Below, piece by piece: positions 7,179-14,032 of a stretch of 14,359 nt of DNA (its first letter is position 1; each line of letters begins with the position of its first letter). A program made the translations under genes and the position numbers. The DNA comes from Alphaproteobacteria bacterium (GTDB lineage Bacteria; Pseudomonadota; Alphaproteobacteria; Micropepsales; Micropepsaceae): positions 1 to 14,359 of the forward strand of contig JAGWSK010000288.1 in assembly GCA_028869355.1 (NCBI GenBank), in the 5' to 3' direction. Below the pieces are notes generated by a model. That model was not told the DNA's origin, did no database searches, and saw only the letters and a list, made by a program, of their open reading frames with translations.

Positions 7179-8192
7179 CTAGATGGTCAGTGTGCGGAAA
7201 AGTGCGGAATAGCGGCCGATGATGGCGGCGCGCGAGAATTCCGCGGCAATGCGCCGTTTGCCGGCCACGATCAGTCTTTCGCGCAACACTGGCGATACGA
7301 GCAGCTCCTCCATCGCCTGCGCGAGACCCGCGACATCGTCCGCCGGGACGAGCAGTGCGTCCTCATGATCGCGCGCCAGCCATGCGGGACCAGGCGTACG
7401 CGTCGCCACCAGTGGAATTCCACTCGACCAGGCTTCGACAACAATATTGCCGAACGGCTCCTCGCGCGACGGGTAGACGCAGATGTCCGCTGCCCCATAG
7501 AGCGCGCCGCGATCGTTTCTCCAGCCGAGAAATTTCACCCGATTGGCAATATTCAGCCCATCCGCGAGGTTCTCAAGCTTGCGCCGCTCGGCTCCCTCCC
7601 CGGCAATCCAGACGTAGAGCTGCGGAATTCGCACCGCCGCCCGGATCAGGACATCCAGTCCCTTGTTCGGATGCAGCCGGCCAAGCGCCAGCGCCAGAGG
7701 TGCTGAATCGGGTGTGTCAAAGTGGAACCGCTTGGCCGGAGGCGCAGCCGGGACCGAGGCGAAATTCGGAATCAGGCTTGCCCTCGATTCCGGCCACCCT
7801 TGCGCCACGACATGGCGCAAAACATCGGGTGAATTGCAAACCAGATGGTCGCAACGGCGGAAATTGGCGAGACTGTAATATCCCCCCAGCCGGCCAATGA
7901 TTTTATAAGAACCTTGAGGCACGGCTTTTGCTGCGCGTCCGGCAAATGCGAGAACAATTTCGGGACGGAATTTTTCCGCCGTCCTGCGCAATACACGTGG
8001 CGTCTTCCAGTCGAATGGCGAGGTAAATGGCGCGGTTGCGTAGCCGATTCCCTCTTCTTCCAAAGCCGTCTGCCGTAGCCTATTCGGCTTCAGCACCGAA
8101 CAGACTGGGTGTCCGTTTTGGGCAAGCGCCCCGCTCAACGTGACGAAAAAGGTCTCGGCTCCGCCAACCGGCGCCCCGGCCAGCACCGTCAT
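7179..8192 (-). CDS. Glycosyltransferase family 4
   Basis: From the ATG at 8192 the protein has 337 residues. It begins MTVLAGAPVGGAETFF, the N-terminal glycine loop of GT4 enzymes. The second half has LGRLHPNKGLDVLIRA (170-185), an AGEGAERRKLE donor-binding stretch (197-207), FLGWRND (221-227) and the EX7E motif Glu245 to Glu253 within EEPFGNIVVE. It is shorter than many relatives but complete. The reading frame stays open upstream to 8903, yet that part is antisense to ygfZ and does not look like protein. No strong ribosome site precedes 8192; a rare start a few codons upstream, preceded by GGAG, is possible. It is the first gene of a two-gene operon with asnB. Confidence 0.9.
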   Translation of the reverse strand: MTVLAGAPVGGAETFFVTLSGALAQNGHPVCSVLKPNRLRQTALEEEGIGYATAPFTSPFDWKTPRVLRRTAEKFRPEIVLAFAGRAAKAVPQGSYKIIGRLGGYYSLANFRRCDHLVCNSPDVLRHVVAQGWPESRASLIPNFASVPAAPPAKRFHFDTPDSAPLALALGRLHPNKGLDVLIRAAVRIPQLYVWIAGEGAERRKLENLADGLNIANRVKFLGWRNDRGALYGAADICVYPSREEPFGNIVVEAWSSGIPLVATRTPGPAWLARDHEDALLVPADDVAGLAQAMEELLVSPVLRERLIVAGKRRIAAEFSRAAIIGRYSALFRTLTI

Positions 8193-8303
8193 AACTCGTG
8201 AAATCAGCGACTCCGCTTCGCGCTTCCCGGCCTGAGAACTACGATTGGCATTCCATCTTTGCAACTGCTTGCCTGAGGCACGCCGAGGCTTTACCCAAGG
8301 CCG
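8193..8303. other. 111-bp divergent promoter region, glycosyltransferase and ygfZ
   Basis: This short stretch must hold the promoters for the minus-strand glycosyltransferase-asnB pair and for the plus-strand ygfZ-tag pair. I see no convincing sigma-70 pair, hairpin or repeat in it. Confidence 0.4.
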
Positions 8304-9137
8304 ATGGCAAGTGCGGCAATTCTCGACAATCGCGCGGTGATTGGGCTCGAAGGCGGCGATTCGCGCGATTTTCTGCAGGGGCTGATCACGAATGACATCG
8401 GCAATTGTGTCCCCGGCCGTGCGATCTACGCCGCGTTGCTGACTCCCCAGGGAAAGATTCTGTTCGACTTCCTTGTTGCGGCGGTGGACGGCGGATTGTG
8501 GATCGACTGCGCATCGGCATCGGCGAGCGAATTGGCCAAGCGGCTGGGATTTTACCGTTTGCGCGCCAAGGTGAGCATCGCGGCAAAGGCCGAACTCGTG
8601 GTGGCTGCGGTGTGGAACGGCCCTACTATCTCCGCGGTCGCGAACGGCACCGTTTTCCCGGATCCCAAACTTGCGCAATTGGGCATCCGTGTCATTGCAC
8701 CGCGCCAGCAAGTGGAATCCGTACTGGCGGCCATTCCGCGCAATGATTACGAGTCTTTTCGCCTCCAGATGGGTGTTCCCGACAGTGCCGATATGCCGCC
8801 CGATCAGGTTTTTGCACTGGATGCCGGGCTTGAAGAACTCCATGGCGTCAGCTTCACCAAAGGCTGCTATGTCGGTCAGGAAGTAACTTCCCGAATGAAA
8901 CACCGCGCCACTGCGCGCCGCCGCTTCTATATTGCCGAAGCTGGCGCGGTGCCTCCTGCGGGTACAGCCATCCAGGCGGAGGGCCGTGAACTGGGTCGCA
9001 TCAGCAGCGCAACAGGAAGTCGCGGACTGGCCCTCATACGCCTTGATCGCCTCGCCGAGGCCGAACAGAACAATGTTCCGCTATCCGCAGGTGGCAAGCC
9101 GATCGCACTGCACCAGCCGGCTTGGCTCAATGTCTGA
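8304..9137 (+). CDS. ygfZ: YgfZ/GcvT-like folate-binding protein, Fe-S and tRNA modification factor
   Basis: A 277-residue protein with the YgfZ signature KGCYVGQE at residues 186-193, including Cys188, which is key in this family. The N-terminal half has the GcvT-like block FLQGLITND (23-31) and the loop LLTPQGKILFD (45-55). The family binds folate and supports the making or repair of certain Fe-S enzymes, among them MiaB, which methylthiolates tRNA. The ATG at 8304 has a weak AAGG close to it; the predicted N-terminus matches the family's. The stop codon overlaps the start of tag by eight bases, so the two are translationally coupled. Confidence 0.93.
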   Translation: MASAAILDNRAVIGLEGGDSRDFLQGLITNDIGNCVPGRAIYAALLTPQGKILFDFLVAAVDGGLWIDCASASASELAKRLGFYRLRAKVSIAAKAELVVAAVWNGPTISAVANGTVFPDPKLAQLGIRVIAPRQQVESVLAAIPRNDYESFRLQMGVPDSADMPPDQVFALDAGLEELHGVSFTKGCYVGQEVTSRMKHRATARRRFYIAEAGAVPPAGTAIQAEGRELGRISSATGSRGLALIRLDRLAEAEQNNVPLSAGGKPIALHQPAWLNV

Positions 9138-9738
9138 ACCGCGTGTTCTGCCGCGTTGCCCGTGGCCGGGAGATGATCCGCTTTACTGCGACTACCACGA
9201 CCAGGAATGGGGTGTCCCCGAATACGACTCTCGCGCATTGTACGAAAAGCTCGTGCTGGATGGCTTTCAGGCGGGGTTATCGTGGATCACCATCCTGCGG
9301 AAGCGCGAAGCATTCCGCCGGGCTTTCGGCGGATTCCAACCCGAACGCGTCGCCCGCTACGGCGCGAGGGAGATCGAAAGATTGATGGATGATGCGTCGA
9401 TCATCCGCAGCCGCGCAAAAATCGAAGCGGCAATATCCGCCGCGAAATTGTGGCTGCGGATTATGGAATCCGAAGCAGGCGGCTTTTCTGACCTGATCTG
9501 GAAACATGTGGACGGCGAAGCCCGCAATTTTCAGCGCAGATCCATGACGGACATTCCGGCCAAGTCCGCAATGAGCGAGCGGTTGTCCAAAGAACTCAAA
9601 GCCTACGGATTCAAATTCTGCGGTCCGGTGATTGTCTATGCTTTTGCCCAGGCGATCGGGATGGTGAATGACCACCTGATGAAATGTCACCGGTACCACA
9701 TCTGTGCGGAGATGCAGGCTCAACCGCGTCCGCGATAA
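9130..9738 (+). CDS. tag: DNA-3-methyladenine glycosylase I
   Basis: A 202-residue protein that aligns along its full length with E. coli Tag. The zinc-snap ligands are present with the right spacing: Cys10 and His23, then His182 and Cys186 (E. coli Cys4/His17 and His175/Cys179). YHDQEWGVPE (22-31) and FQAGLSWITILRKRE (46-60) match the base-binding pocket, with Tyr22 and Trp52 in place. Glu38 of E. coli, which contacts the methylated base, is replaced here by Asp44, a conservative change. The enzyme removes 3-methyladenine from alkylated DNA. The start overlaps the ygfZ stop by eight bases. The 3' end overlaps queF, on the other strand, by 19 bases. Confidence 0.95.
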   Translation: MSEPRVLPRCPWPGDDPLYCDYHDQEWGVPEYDSRALYEKLVLDGFQAGLSWITILRKREAFRRAFGGFQPERVARYGAREIERLMDDASIIRSRAKIEAAISAAKLWLRIMESEAGGFSDLIWKHVDGEARNFQRRSMTDIPAKSAMSERLSKELKAYGFKFCGPVIVYAFAQAIGMVNDHLMKCHRYHICAEMQAQPRPR

Positions 9739-10178
9739 GGCTCTACCTCCGGATCGGGCAACCACACGCCCTGCGGCACGCGTCCTTTTTCCCAATAAAC
9801 ATCGATTGGAATTCCGCCGCGCGGATACCAATAGCCGGCGATCCTTAGGTATTTCGGCCGGATTTCCGCGACAATCCGCTTGCCGATCGCAACCGTGCAG
9901 TCCTCGTGGAAACTTGCCATGTTGCGGAAGCTGGCGAGAAACAGCTTCAGCGACTTGGATTCGAGCAGGTCGCCGGCCGGGCAGTAGTCGATCACGAAAT
10001 GGGCGAAATCCGGCTGCCCGGTGATCGGACACAGAGTTGTAAATTCCGGCGCCGTAAAGCGCACCGCGTAATCGGTGTCCAGGTGCGGATTGGGCACAGA
10101 ATCGAGGACAGCCTTTTCGGGCGATGATGGAATTGCGGATGGCCGGCCCAGTTGAAGTTTTCGTGGCGCACGGACCAT
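9720..10178 (-). CDS. queF: NADPH-dependent 7-cyano-7-deazaguanine reductase (preQ0 reductase)
   Basis: A 152-residue protein of the short, unimodular QueF class. Cys50 (TTLCPITGQPDFA), Asp57, His91 and Glu92 (SFHEDC) have the same spacing as Cys55, Asp62, His96 and Glu97 of the Bacillus enzyme. The NADPH-site stretch ESKSLKLFLASFRN (73-86) is intact. It reduces the nitrile of preQ0 to the amine preQ1, the base that Tgt inserts into tRNA. The start at 10178 lies one base after the queD stop; an upstream ATG at 10211 would overlap queD by 32 bases and is less likely. It is the last gene of the que operon, and its end overlaps the tag gene. Confidence 0.95.
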   Translation of the reverse strand: MVRAPRKLQLGRPSAIPSSPEKAVLDSVPNPHLDTDYAVRFTAPEFTTLCPITGQPDFAHFVIDYCPAGDLLESKSLKLFLASFRNMASFHEDCTVAIGKRIVAEIRPKYLRIAGYWYPRGGIPIDVYWEKGRVPQGVWLPDPEVEPYRGRG

Positions 10179-10179
10179 G

Positions 10180-10545
10180 TCAGGTCTCTTCGTATGTGCA
10201 CGACTGGCCAAGCGACGGTCGGGCCAATTTCACTTGGGAAACTTCCGGAAACCGGCGCTTCGCTTCACGAAAAATGTAGCGCGCGAGATTTTCCAGGGTC
10301 GGAGCACCAAGTTGCGGCAAATCGTTGAGCAGCCGGTGATCCAGCGAAGCGCGAATTTCATTCAGCACCGCATGAATTTCGGCGAAGTCGCGCACCCAGC
10401 CCTTGGCCGGATCGGTGTCGCCGCGCAGCGTGACATCGGCATAAAAGCTGTGGCCATGAATTCGGCGGTTGGCATCCGCCGGCGCGTCGCCGAGATAATG
10501 CGCCGCGTCAAACGTGAATTGCTGCGTGATTTCGACCGCGGTCAT
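10180..10545 (-). CDS. queD: 6-carboxytetrahydropterin synthase (QueD), variant without the usual catalytic Cys
   Basis: A 121-residue protein of the PTPS/QueD family. Zinc ligands His16 (FDAAH) and His30 and His32 (IHGH) are present, as is the Asp69-His70 pair (LDHRLLND). At the position of E. coli Cys27, four residues before HGH, this protein has Asn26 (codon 10468-10470), and no Cys lies nearby; the only Cys is Cys116. The C-terminal KE motif that binds the pterin in E. coli QueD appears replaced (VKLARPSLGQ). QueD normally turns dihydroneopterin triphosphate into carboxytetrahydropterin. Position in a complete que operon strongly supports that role despite the missing residue. The start at 10545 shares one base with the queE stop (TGATG). 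Confidence 0.88.
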   Translation of the reverse strand: MTAVEITQQFTFDAAHYLGDAPADANRRIHGHSFYADVTLRGDTDPAKGWVRDFAEIHAVLNEIRASLDHRLLNDLPQLGAPTLENLARYIFREAKRRFPEVSQVKLARPSLGQSCTYEET

Positions 10546-11165
10546 CAGGGGATGCCAATCAGTTTGTGCATTTGCAGGCTGAGGCGCCATTGCGGATGAG
10601 CAAGACAATAGGCGAGCGCGGCCCGCGTATTTTCCGCGAGCGATGGACCGTCCATCGGTTGAAGAAAAAAATGCTGGAAATCGAGAGCAGTGAATTTTGC
10701 CGGGTCGACACTGTGCTGCGGGAACACCAGCTTCAGTTCATCGCCGGTTCGAATCACCAGCGTGGCGTCTGCCTTGGGGCTGACACAGACCCAATCCAGA
10801 CCTGAGGGTGCTTCGATTGTGCCGTTCGTTTCCACGCCGACCTCAAAACCGCAACCATGCAGGGCGGTCACGAGATCCGCGTCCAGTTGCAGCATGGGTT
10901 CTCCGCCGGTGCATATGACATAGGCCTTACCCGCCAGGTCCGCCCATTTTGCGGTGACGGCCACCGCAAGATCTTTCGCATTGGCGAATTTTCCGCCCCC
11001 CGGTCCGTCCGTTCCGACAAAATCCGTATCACAGAAATTGCAGGTCGCCGCCCCGCGATCAGCTTCGCGCCCGCTCCACAGATTGCATCCGGCAAACCGC
11101 AAAAATACCGCGGCCCGGCCCGCTCGCGCGCCTTCGCCCTGCAACGTGTAGTAGATCTCCTTCAC
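10545..11165 (-). CDS. queE: 7-carboxy-7-deazaguanine synthase, radical SAM
   Basis: A 206-residue radical SAM enzyme. The 4Fe-4S cluster is bound by a CX14CX2C motif (Cys27, Cys42, Cys45), the expanded loop known from one type of QueE in place of CX3CX2C. YYTLQGEG (5-12), FLRFAGCNLW (21-30), FCDTDFVG (44-51) and ICTGGEP (84-90) are family marks. It rearranges carboxytetrahydropterin to 7-carboxy-7-deazaguanine using SAM and Mg2+. I place the start at the GTG at 11165 because it overlaps the queC stop as GTGA and gives the family N-terminus. An ATG start would have to lie at 11255, deep in queC. A GAGGAG lies 17 bases upstream, so coupling to queC translation probably drives initiation. Confidence 0.93.
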   Translation of the reverse strand: MKEIYYTLQGEGARAGRAAVFLRFAGCNLWSGREADRGAATCNFCDTDFVGTDGPGGGKFANAKDLAVAVTAKWADLAGKAYVICTGGEPMLQLDADLVTALHGCGFEVGVETNGTIEAPSGLDWVCVSPKADATLVIRTGDELKLVFPQHSVDPAKFTALDFQHFFLQPMDGPSLAENTRAALAYCLAHPQWRLSLQMHKLIGIP

Positions 11166-11881
11166 CTGATACGTGACGTTTTCTCCTCGATATATCGTGC
11201 ATAGCCGGCCGCGCGCAGACCGCAGGCAGGGCACGACCCGCAGCCCCGCCCCCATGCATGACGCATACTTGCGCCTTCATAACAGGTGACGGTCTCTTCG
11301 ATCGTCAATGTCACCAACCGTTCAGCGCCAAGCTCCTCGGCAAGCCGCCACGTGGCGGCTTTGTCCAACCTCATCAACGGCGTGTGAATCCTGAACTCTT
11401 CCGCCATCCCGAGATTCAGCGTTCGCTGCATGGCCTCGATCGTCTCAGCCCGGCAATCGGGATAACCGGAGTAATCGGTTTCACACATTCCGCCAACGAG
11501 ATCATGTATGCCGCGACGTGATGCAAGCGCCGCCGCAGCGGCAAGGAAGAGCAGATTGCGCCCGGGAACGAATGTGTTGGGCAACCCGTCGGCACGACGT
11601 CCAATGGAAATATCCCCGGTCAGTGCCGTGCCGCCAATCTCGGCCAAAACTCCAAGTCCAAGCACATGATCCGGACCGGTTTTTCCGTGCCATTCGGGAA
11701 AACCGGCTGCAATCCTGCCGAGGATCGTCTTTCGCGCCGCCAACTCGGCCGCATGGCGCTGACCGTAATCAAACCCCACCGTCTCGACATGCGCGAAATT
11801 CGTGAGTGCCCAGGCGAGACATGCGGTCGAATCCTGGCCACCCGAAAACAGCACAAGCGCATTGCGATTGCTGACAGTCAT
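11162..11881 (-). CDS. queC: 7-cyano-7-deazaguanine synthase
   Basis: A 239-residue protein of the PP-loop ATP pyrophosphatase superfamily. The ATP loop SGGQDST is at residues 13-19, with GFDYGQRH at 36-43 and FVPGRNLLFLA at 104-114. Four cysteines for zinc are at 200, 214, 217 and 220 (GCGSCPAC at 213-220). It converts 7-carboxy-7-deazaguanine to preQ0 with ATP and ammonia. It is the first que gene on this strand and starts 21 bases after the universal stress gene, so it may share that promoter. No good ribosome site is visible just before its ATG. Its stop overlaps the GTG start of queE by four bases. Confidence 0.95.
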   Translation of the reverse strand: MTVSNRNALVLFSGGQDSTACLAWALTNFAHVETVGFDYGQRHAAELAARKTILGRIAAGFPEWHGKTGPDHVLGLGVLAEIGGTALTGDISIGRRADGLPNTFVPGRNLLFLAAAAALASRRGIHDLVGGMCETDYSGYPDCRAETIEAMQRTLNLGMAEEFRIHTPLMRLDKAATWRLAEELGAERLVTLTIEETVTCYEGASMRHAWGRGCGSCPACGLRAAGYARYIEEKTSRIR

Positions 11882-11902
11882 GGGAATCGCGGATGAACCG
11901 GC

Positions 11903-12772
11903 TCAATGCACCATGAAGACGGCAACGTCGGCATGCGCTATCACATGCCTCGTCACTCCACCAATCAGGCTCTCACGCAATCGGCCGCGGCCATAACCGC
12001 CAAGCACCAGCAAATCCGAATGGTCCTGCTTGGCTACTTGCAACAGTGCCTCGCCAATCCGCTTGTTGCCCGCGTCGATCAGCCGTTCTGTCGCCGTCAC
12101 GCCGTGCAACGCGAGATATTCGCGCAGACCTTCCGTTGCGTGCTCGGTCAGCGGCGGGCGCTGGATACTGAAGATTTCCACGTGCCCTGCCCGCTTGAGA
12201 AACGGCATCGCCGCCGTCACCGCCTGTGACGCCGCCTTTTTGCCGTCCCAGCCGATGGCGATACGGTCTGCGAAGCGGCGCGGCACATCGTCCGTGGCGC
12301 GCAATACCGGGCGGTCGGTGTCCACCAGAACCTGGACGAAAGCTTCCGCCAATCCGGCCTGATCGCTTTCGCGAATGGGTCCGAAAACGACAAGATCGGA
12401 CAGCCGCGCCTCCAATGACAATTGATCGCCGAAGTTACCCTGCACTTCGCGCAACGAAAGAGTCACCGCGCCGGGACGCCTTTCCTGCCCGGCGACCCGC
12501 ACGACCCCTGACCCTGTGCAAGCCGCTGAAATCGCCGCTTCCACGCGTTTGCCGGCCTCATCGCCCGCGTCCCGCGTTGCCTTCACGATCTCGTCCACCA
12601 CCACTCCGGAGGCGCCATCGGAAAAAAAGGCAAGCGCTTCGGCCAGATCTGGACGTACGAAAAACGCCATTACATGTGCGTCGAACGGCTTTGCCGCTTC
12701 GATCGCATATTGCAGCAGCGATGCGTCGCGCCCGCCGCCGGTGACCGGTACCAGCACCTTTGCAATGCTCAT
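11903..12772 (-). CDS. Universal stress protein, two tandem Usp domains
   Basis: A 289-residue protein with two Usp folds, about 1-150 and 165-289. The first starts KVLVPVTGGGRDASLLQYA and lacks a clear nucleotide motif. The second starts RIAIGWDGKKAASQAV and ends with GGYGRGRLRESLIGG, which follows the ATP-binding pattern GX2GX9G except that the last Ser/Thr is Gly. The usual role is survival under stress through an unclear mechanism. It sits 21 bases upstream of queC on the same strand, so que expression may follow its promoter. Two ribosome-site-like stretches precede the ATG: CGAGG at close range and a strong AAGGAGGT about 15 bases away. Confidence 0.92.
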   Translation of the reverse strand: MSIAKVLVPVTGGGRDASLLQYAIEAAKPFDAHVMAFFVRPDLAEALAFFSDGASGVVVDEIVKATRDAGDEAGKRVEAAISAACTGSGVVRVAGQERRPGAVTLSLREVQGNFGDQLSLEARLSDLVVFGPIRESDQAGLAEAFVQVLVDTDRPVLRATDDVPRRFADRIAIGWDGKKAASQAVTAAMPFLKRAGHVEIFSIQRPPLTEHATEGLREYLALHGVTATERLIDAGNKRIGEALLQVAKQDHSDLLVLGGYGRGRLRESLIGGVTRHVIAHADVAVFMVH

Positions 12773-12787
12773 GACAACCTCGGCTGA

Positions 12788-12795
12788 ACCTCCTT
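12788..12795 (-). promoter_or_regulatory. Strong Shine-Dalgarno at unusual distance from the universal stress gene
   Basis: On the minus strand this reads AAGGAGGT, close to perfect complementarity with the 16S tail, but it lies 15 bases before the ATG at 12772, beyond the usual 5-10. A weaker GAGG (12778-12781) lies five bases before the ATG. A TTG at 12777 followed by one codon and a TGA that overlaps the ATG gives a possible mini-frame. Confidence 0.4.
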
Positions 12796-12830
12796 ATTAA
12801 AGCCTACGCAATGCGTTTGAGGCAAACCCG

Positions 12831-13424
12831 ATGCCGCCCAGCAACGACCGCCGCGCCTGGCAGCGAATGCTCAGCGGCCGCCGTCTCGACCTGCTCGACC
12901 CCTCCCCCCTCGATATCGAGATCGAAGATATTGCGCATGGCCTGGCGCGCGTCGCACGCTGGAATGGTCAGACCAAAGGTGACCATGCCTTTTCCGTCGC
13001 CCAACACTGCCTGCTGGTCGAACGGTTTGTCCATGAACTCAGGCCCAAATGTGGCGTGCCTTTACGCCTCGCCGCACTGCTCCATGATTCCGCCGAATAT
13101 GTGATCGGCGACCTGATCAGCCCGTTCAAGGCCGCCATCGGCCTTGATTATAAGGGGTTTGAAAATCGTCTCCTGAGCGCGATCCATCTGCGGTTTGGTC
13201 TGACGGCTGAAATCGCCGCTGGTGAGACCGCACTCATCAAGCGCGCCGATCGCATCTCCGCATTCTTCGAGGCGACGCAGCTCGCCGGCTTCTCAAGGCG
13301 CGAAGCGGCGAGTTTTTTCGGCACACCCAAATCGGTCTCCACGCCGCGGCTCGTCCCCATGCCTGCGGCGGAAGCCGAAGCCGCCTATATCGATCGCTTC
13401 CGTCGTCTGTCCGCAGGCCTCTGA
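12831..13424 (+). CDS. HD-domain phosphohydrolase, YfbR-like
   Basis: A 197-residue protein with the HD metal-binding set: His59 (AQHC), His85-Asp86 (LLHDSAEYVIGDL) and Asp140 (KRADR). The pattern HDxxExxxGDLxxPxK at 85-100 is shared with E. coli YfbR, a 5'-deoxynucleotidase, and Arg43-Trp44 may match its specificity pair. It probably removes phosphate from a nucleoside monophosphate, but the substrate is not proven by sequence. GAGG eight bases before the ATG supports the start. It is divergent from the universal stress gene, with 58 bases between, and heads a three-gene plus-strand run with the phosphatase and Nudix-fold genes. Confidence 0.88.
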   Translation: MPPSNDRRAWQRMLSGRRLDLLDPSPLDIEIEDIAHGLARVARWNGQTKGDHAFSVAQHCLLVERFVHELRPKCGVPLRLAALLHDSAEYVIGDLISPFKAAIGLDYKGFENRLLSAIHLRFGLTAEIAAGETALIKRADRISAFFEATQLAGFSRREAASFFGTPKSVSTPRLVPMPAAEAEAAYIDRFRRLSAGL

Positions 13425-13510
13425 TTCTCACGCGCAGTTGCACGCAGATGGGCGCGGCAAGCCCGATTCCATTTGCCACAGGAAGGTAGGGAACCGAAAA
13501 TCAGACTGTT

Positions 13511-14032
13511 ATGAGCAGCATTCTGATATCGCCTTATTCCGCCATCGAAGCCACGATCCTGCGGCACCGGCCTTCACATCTGGTATCCCTGATGGTCGAG
13601 CCTAAAGTGCAAACGCCGGAGGCGATCCGGCCAGAACGTCACTTGCGGCTATCAATACACGACGTCACCGAAGCGGGCGACGGAATCACGTGCCCGGAAC
13701 ACCGCCACATCTCCAGTCTTTTGGGATTTACCCGCAGCTGGGATCGATCCTCGCCGATCCTGATCCATTGCTGGGCCGGGATCAGCCGTTCAACCGCTGC
13801 CGCGTATATTCTGTTGTGCGATCTGCACCCCGTGGGCGACGAGCGACGATTGGCCAAAACCCTGCGTTTTTATGCGCCGCATGCCCAGCCGAATCGGCTC
13901 ATGATCCGTCACGCGGATTTTCTATTGGCGCGGGAGGGGCGGATGGTTTCGGCCATCGAATCGATGCCACCGGCAGTGGCGGCGGTCGAGGGCGAGGTGG
14001 TTGAAATTCCACTTGGGACGGATCAGGCATGA
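13511..14032 (+). CDS. Tyrosine-phosphatase-fold (dual-specificity type) protein
   Basis: A 173-residue protein with the phosphatase signature loop HCWAGISRST at residues 86-95, giving the CX5R motif Cys87 and Arg93. A possible general acid is Asp51 in IHDVTEAGDG. It may dephosphorylate a protein or a small phosphate ester; the substrate is unknown. The 86 bases that separate it from the HD gene hold no terminator I can see, so the two may be co-transcribed. Its stop overlaps the start of the next gene as ATGA, which argues for coupled translation. Confidence 0.9.
   Translation: MSSILISPYSAIEATILRHRPSHLVSLMVEPKVQTPEAIRPERHLRLSIHDVTEAGDGITCPEHRHISSLLGFTRSWDRSSPILIHCWAGISRSTAAAYILLCDLHPVGDERRLAKTLRFYAPHAQPNRLMIRHADFLLAREGRMVSAIESMPPAVAAVEGEVVEIPLGTDQA

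Noticed and set aside
8193..8903. Long upstream in-frame extension of the second glycosyltransferase
   Set aside because: The open frame runs antisense through most of the 5' part of ygfZ, which has clear family motifs. The extension has no recognisable fold and the glycosyltransferase family starts at about 8192.
11882..11902. preQ1 riboswitch before queC
   Set aside because: Only 21 bases separate usp and queC, too few for any preQ1 riboswitch class, and I see no aptamer-like pseudoknot in the 58 bases before usp.
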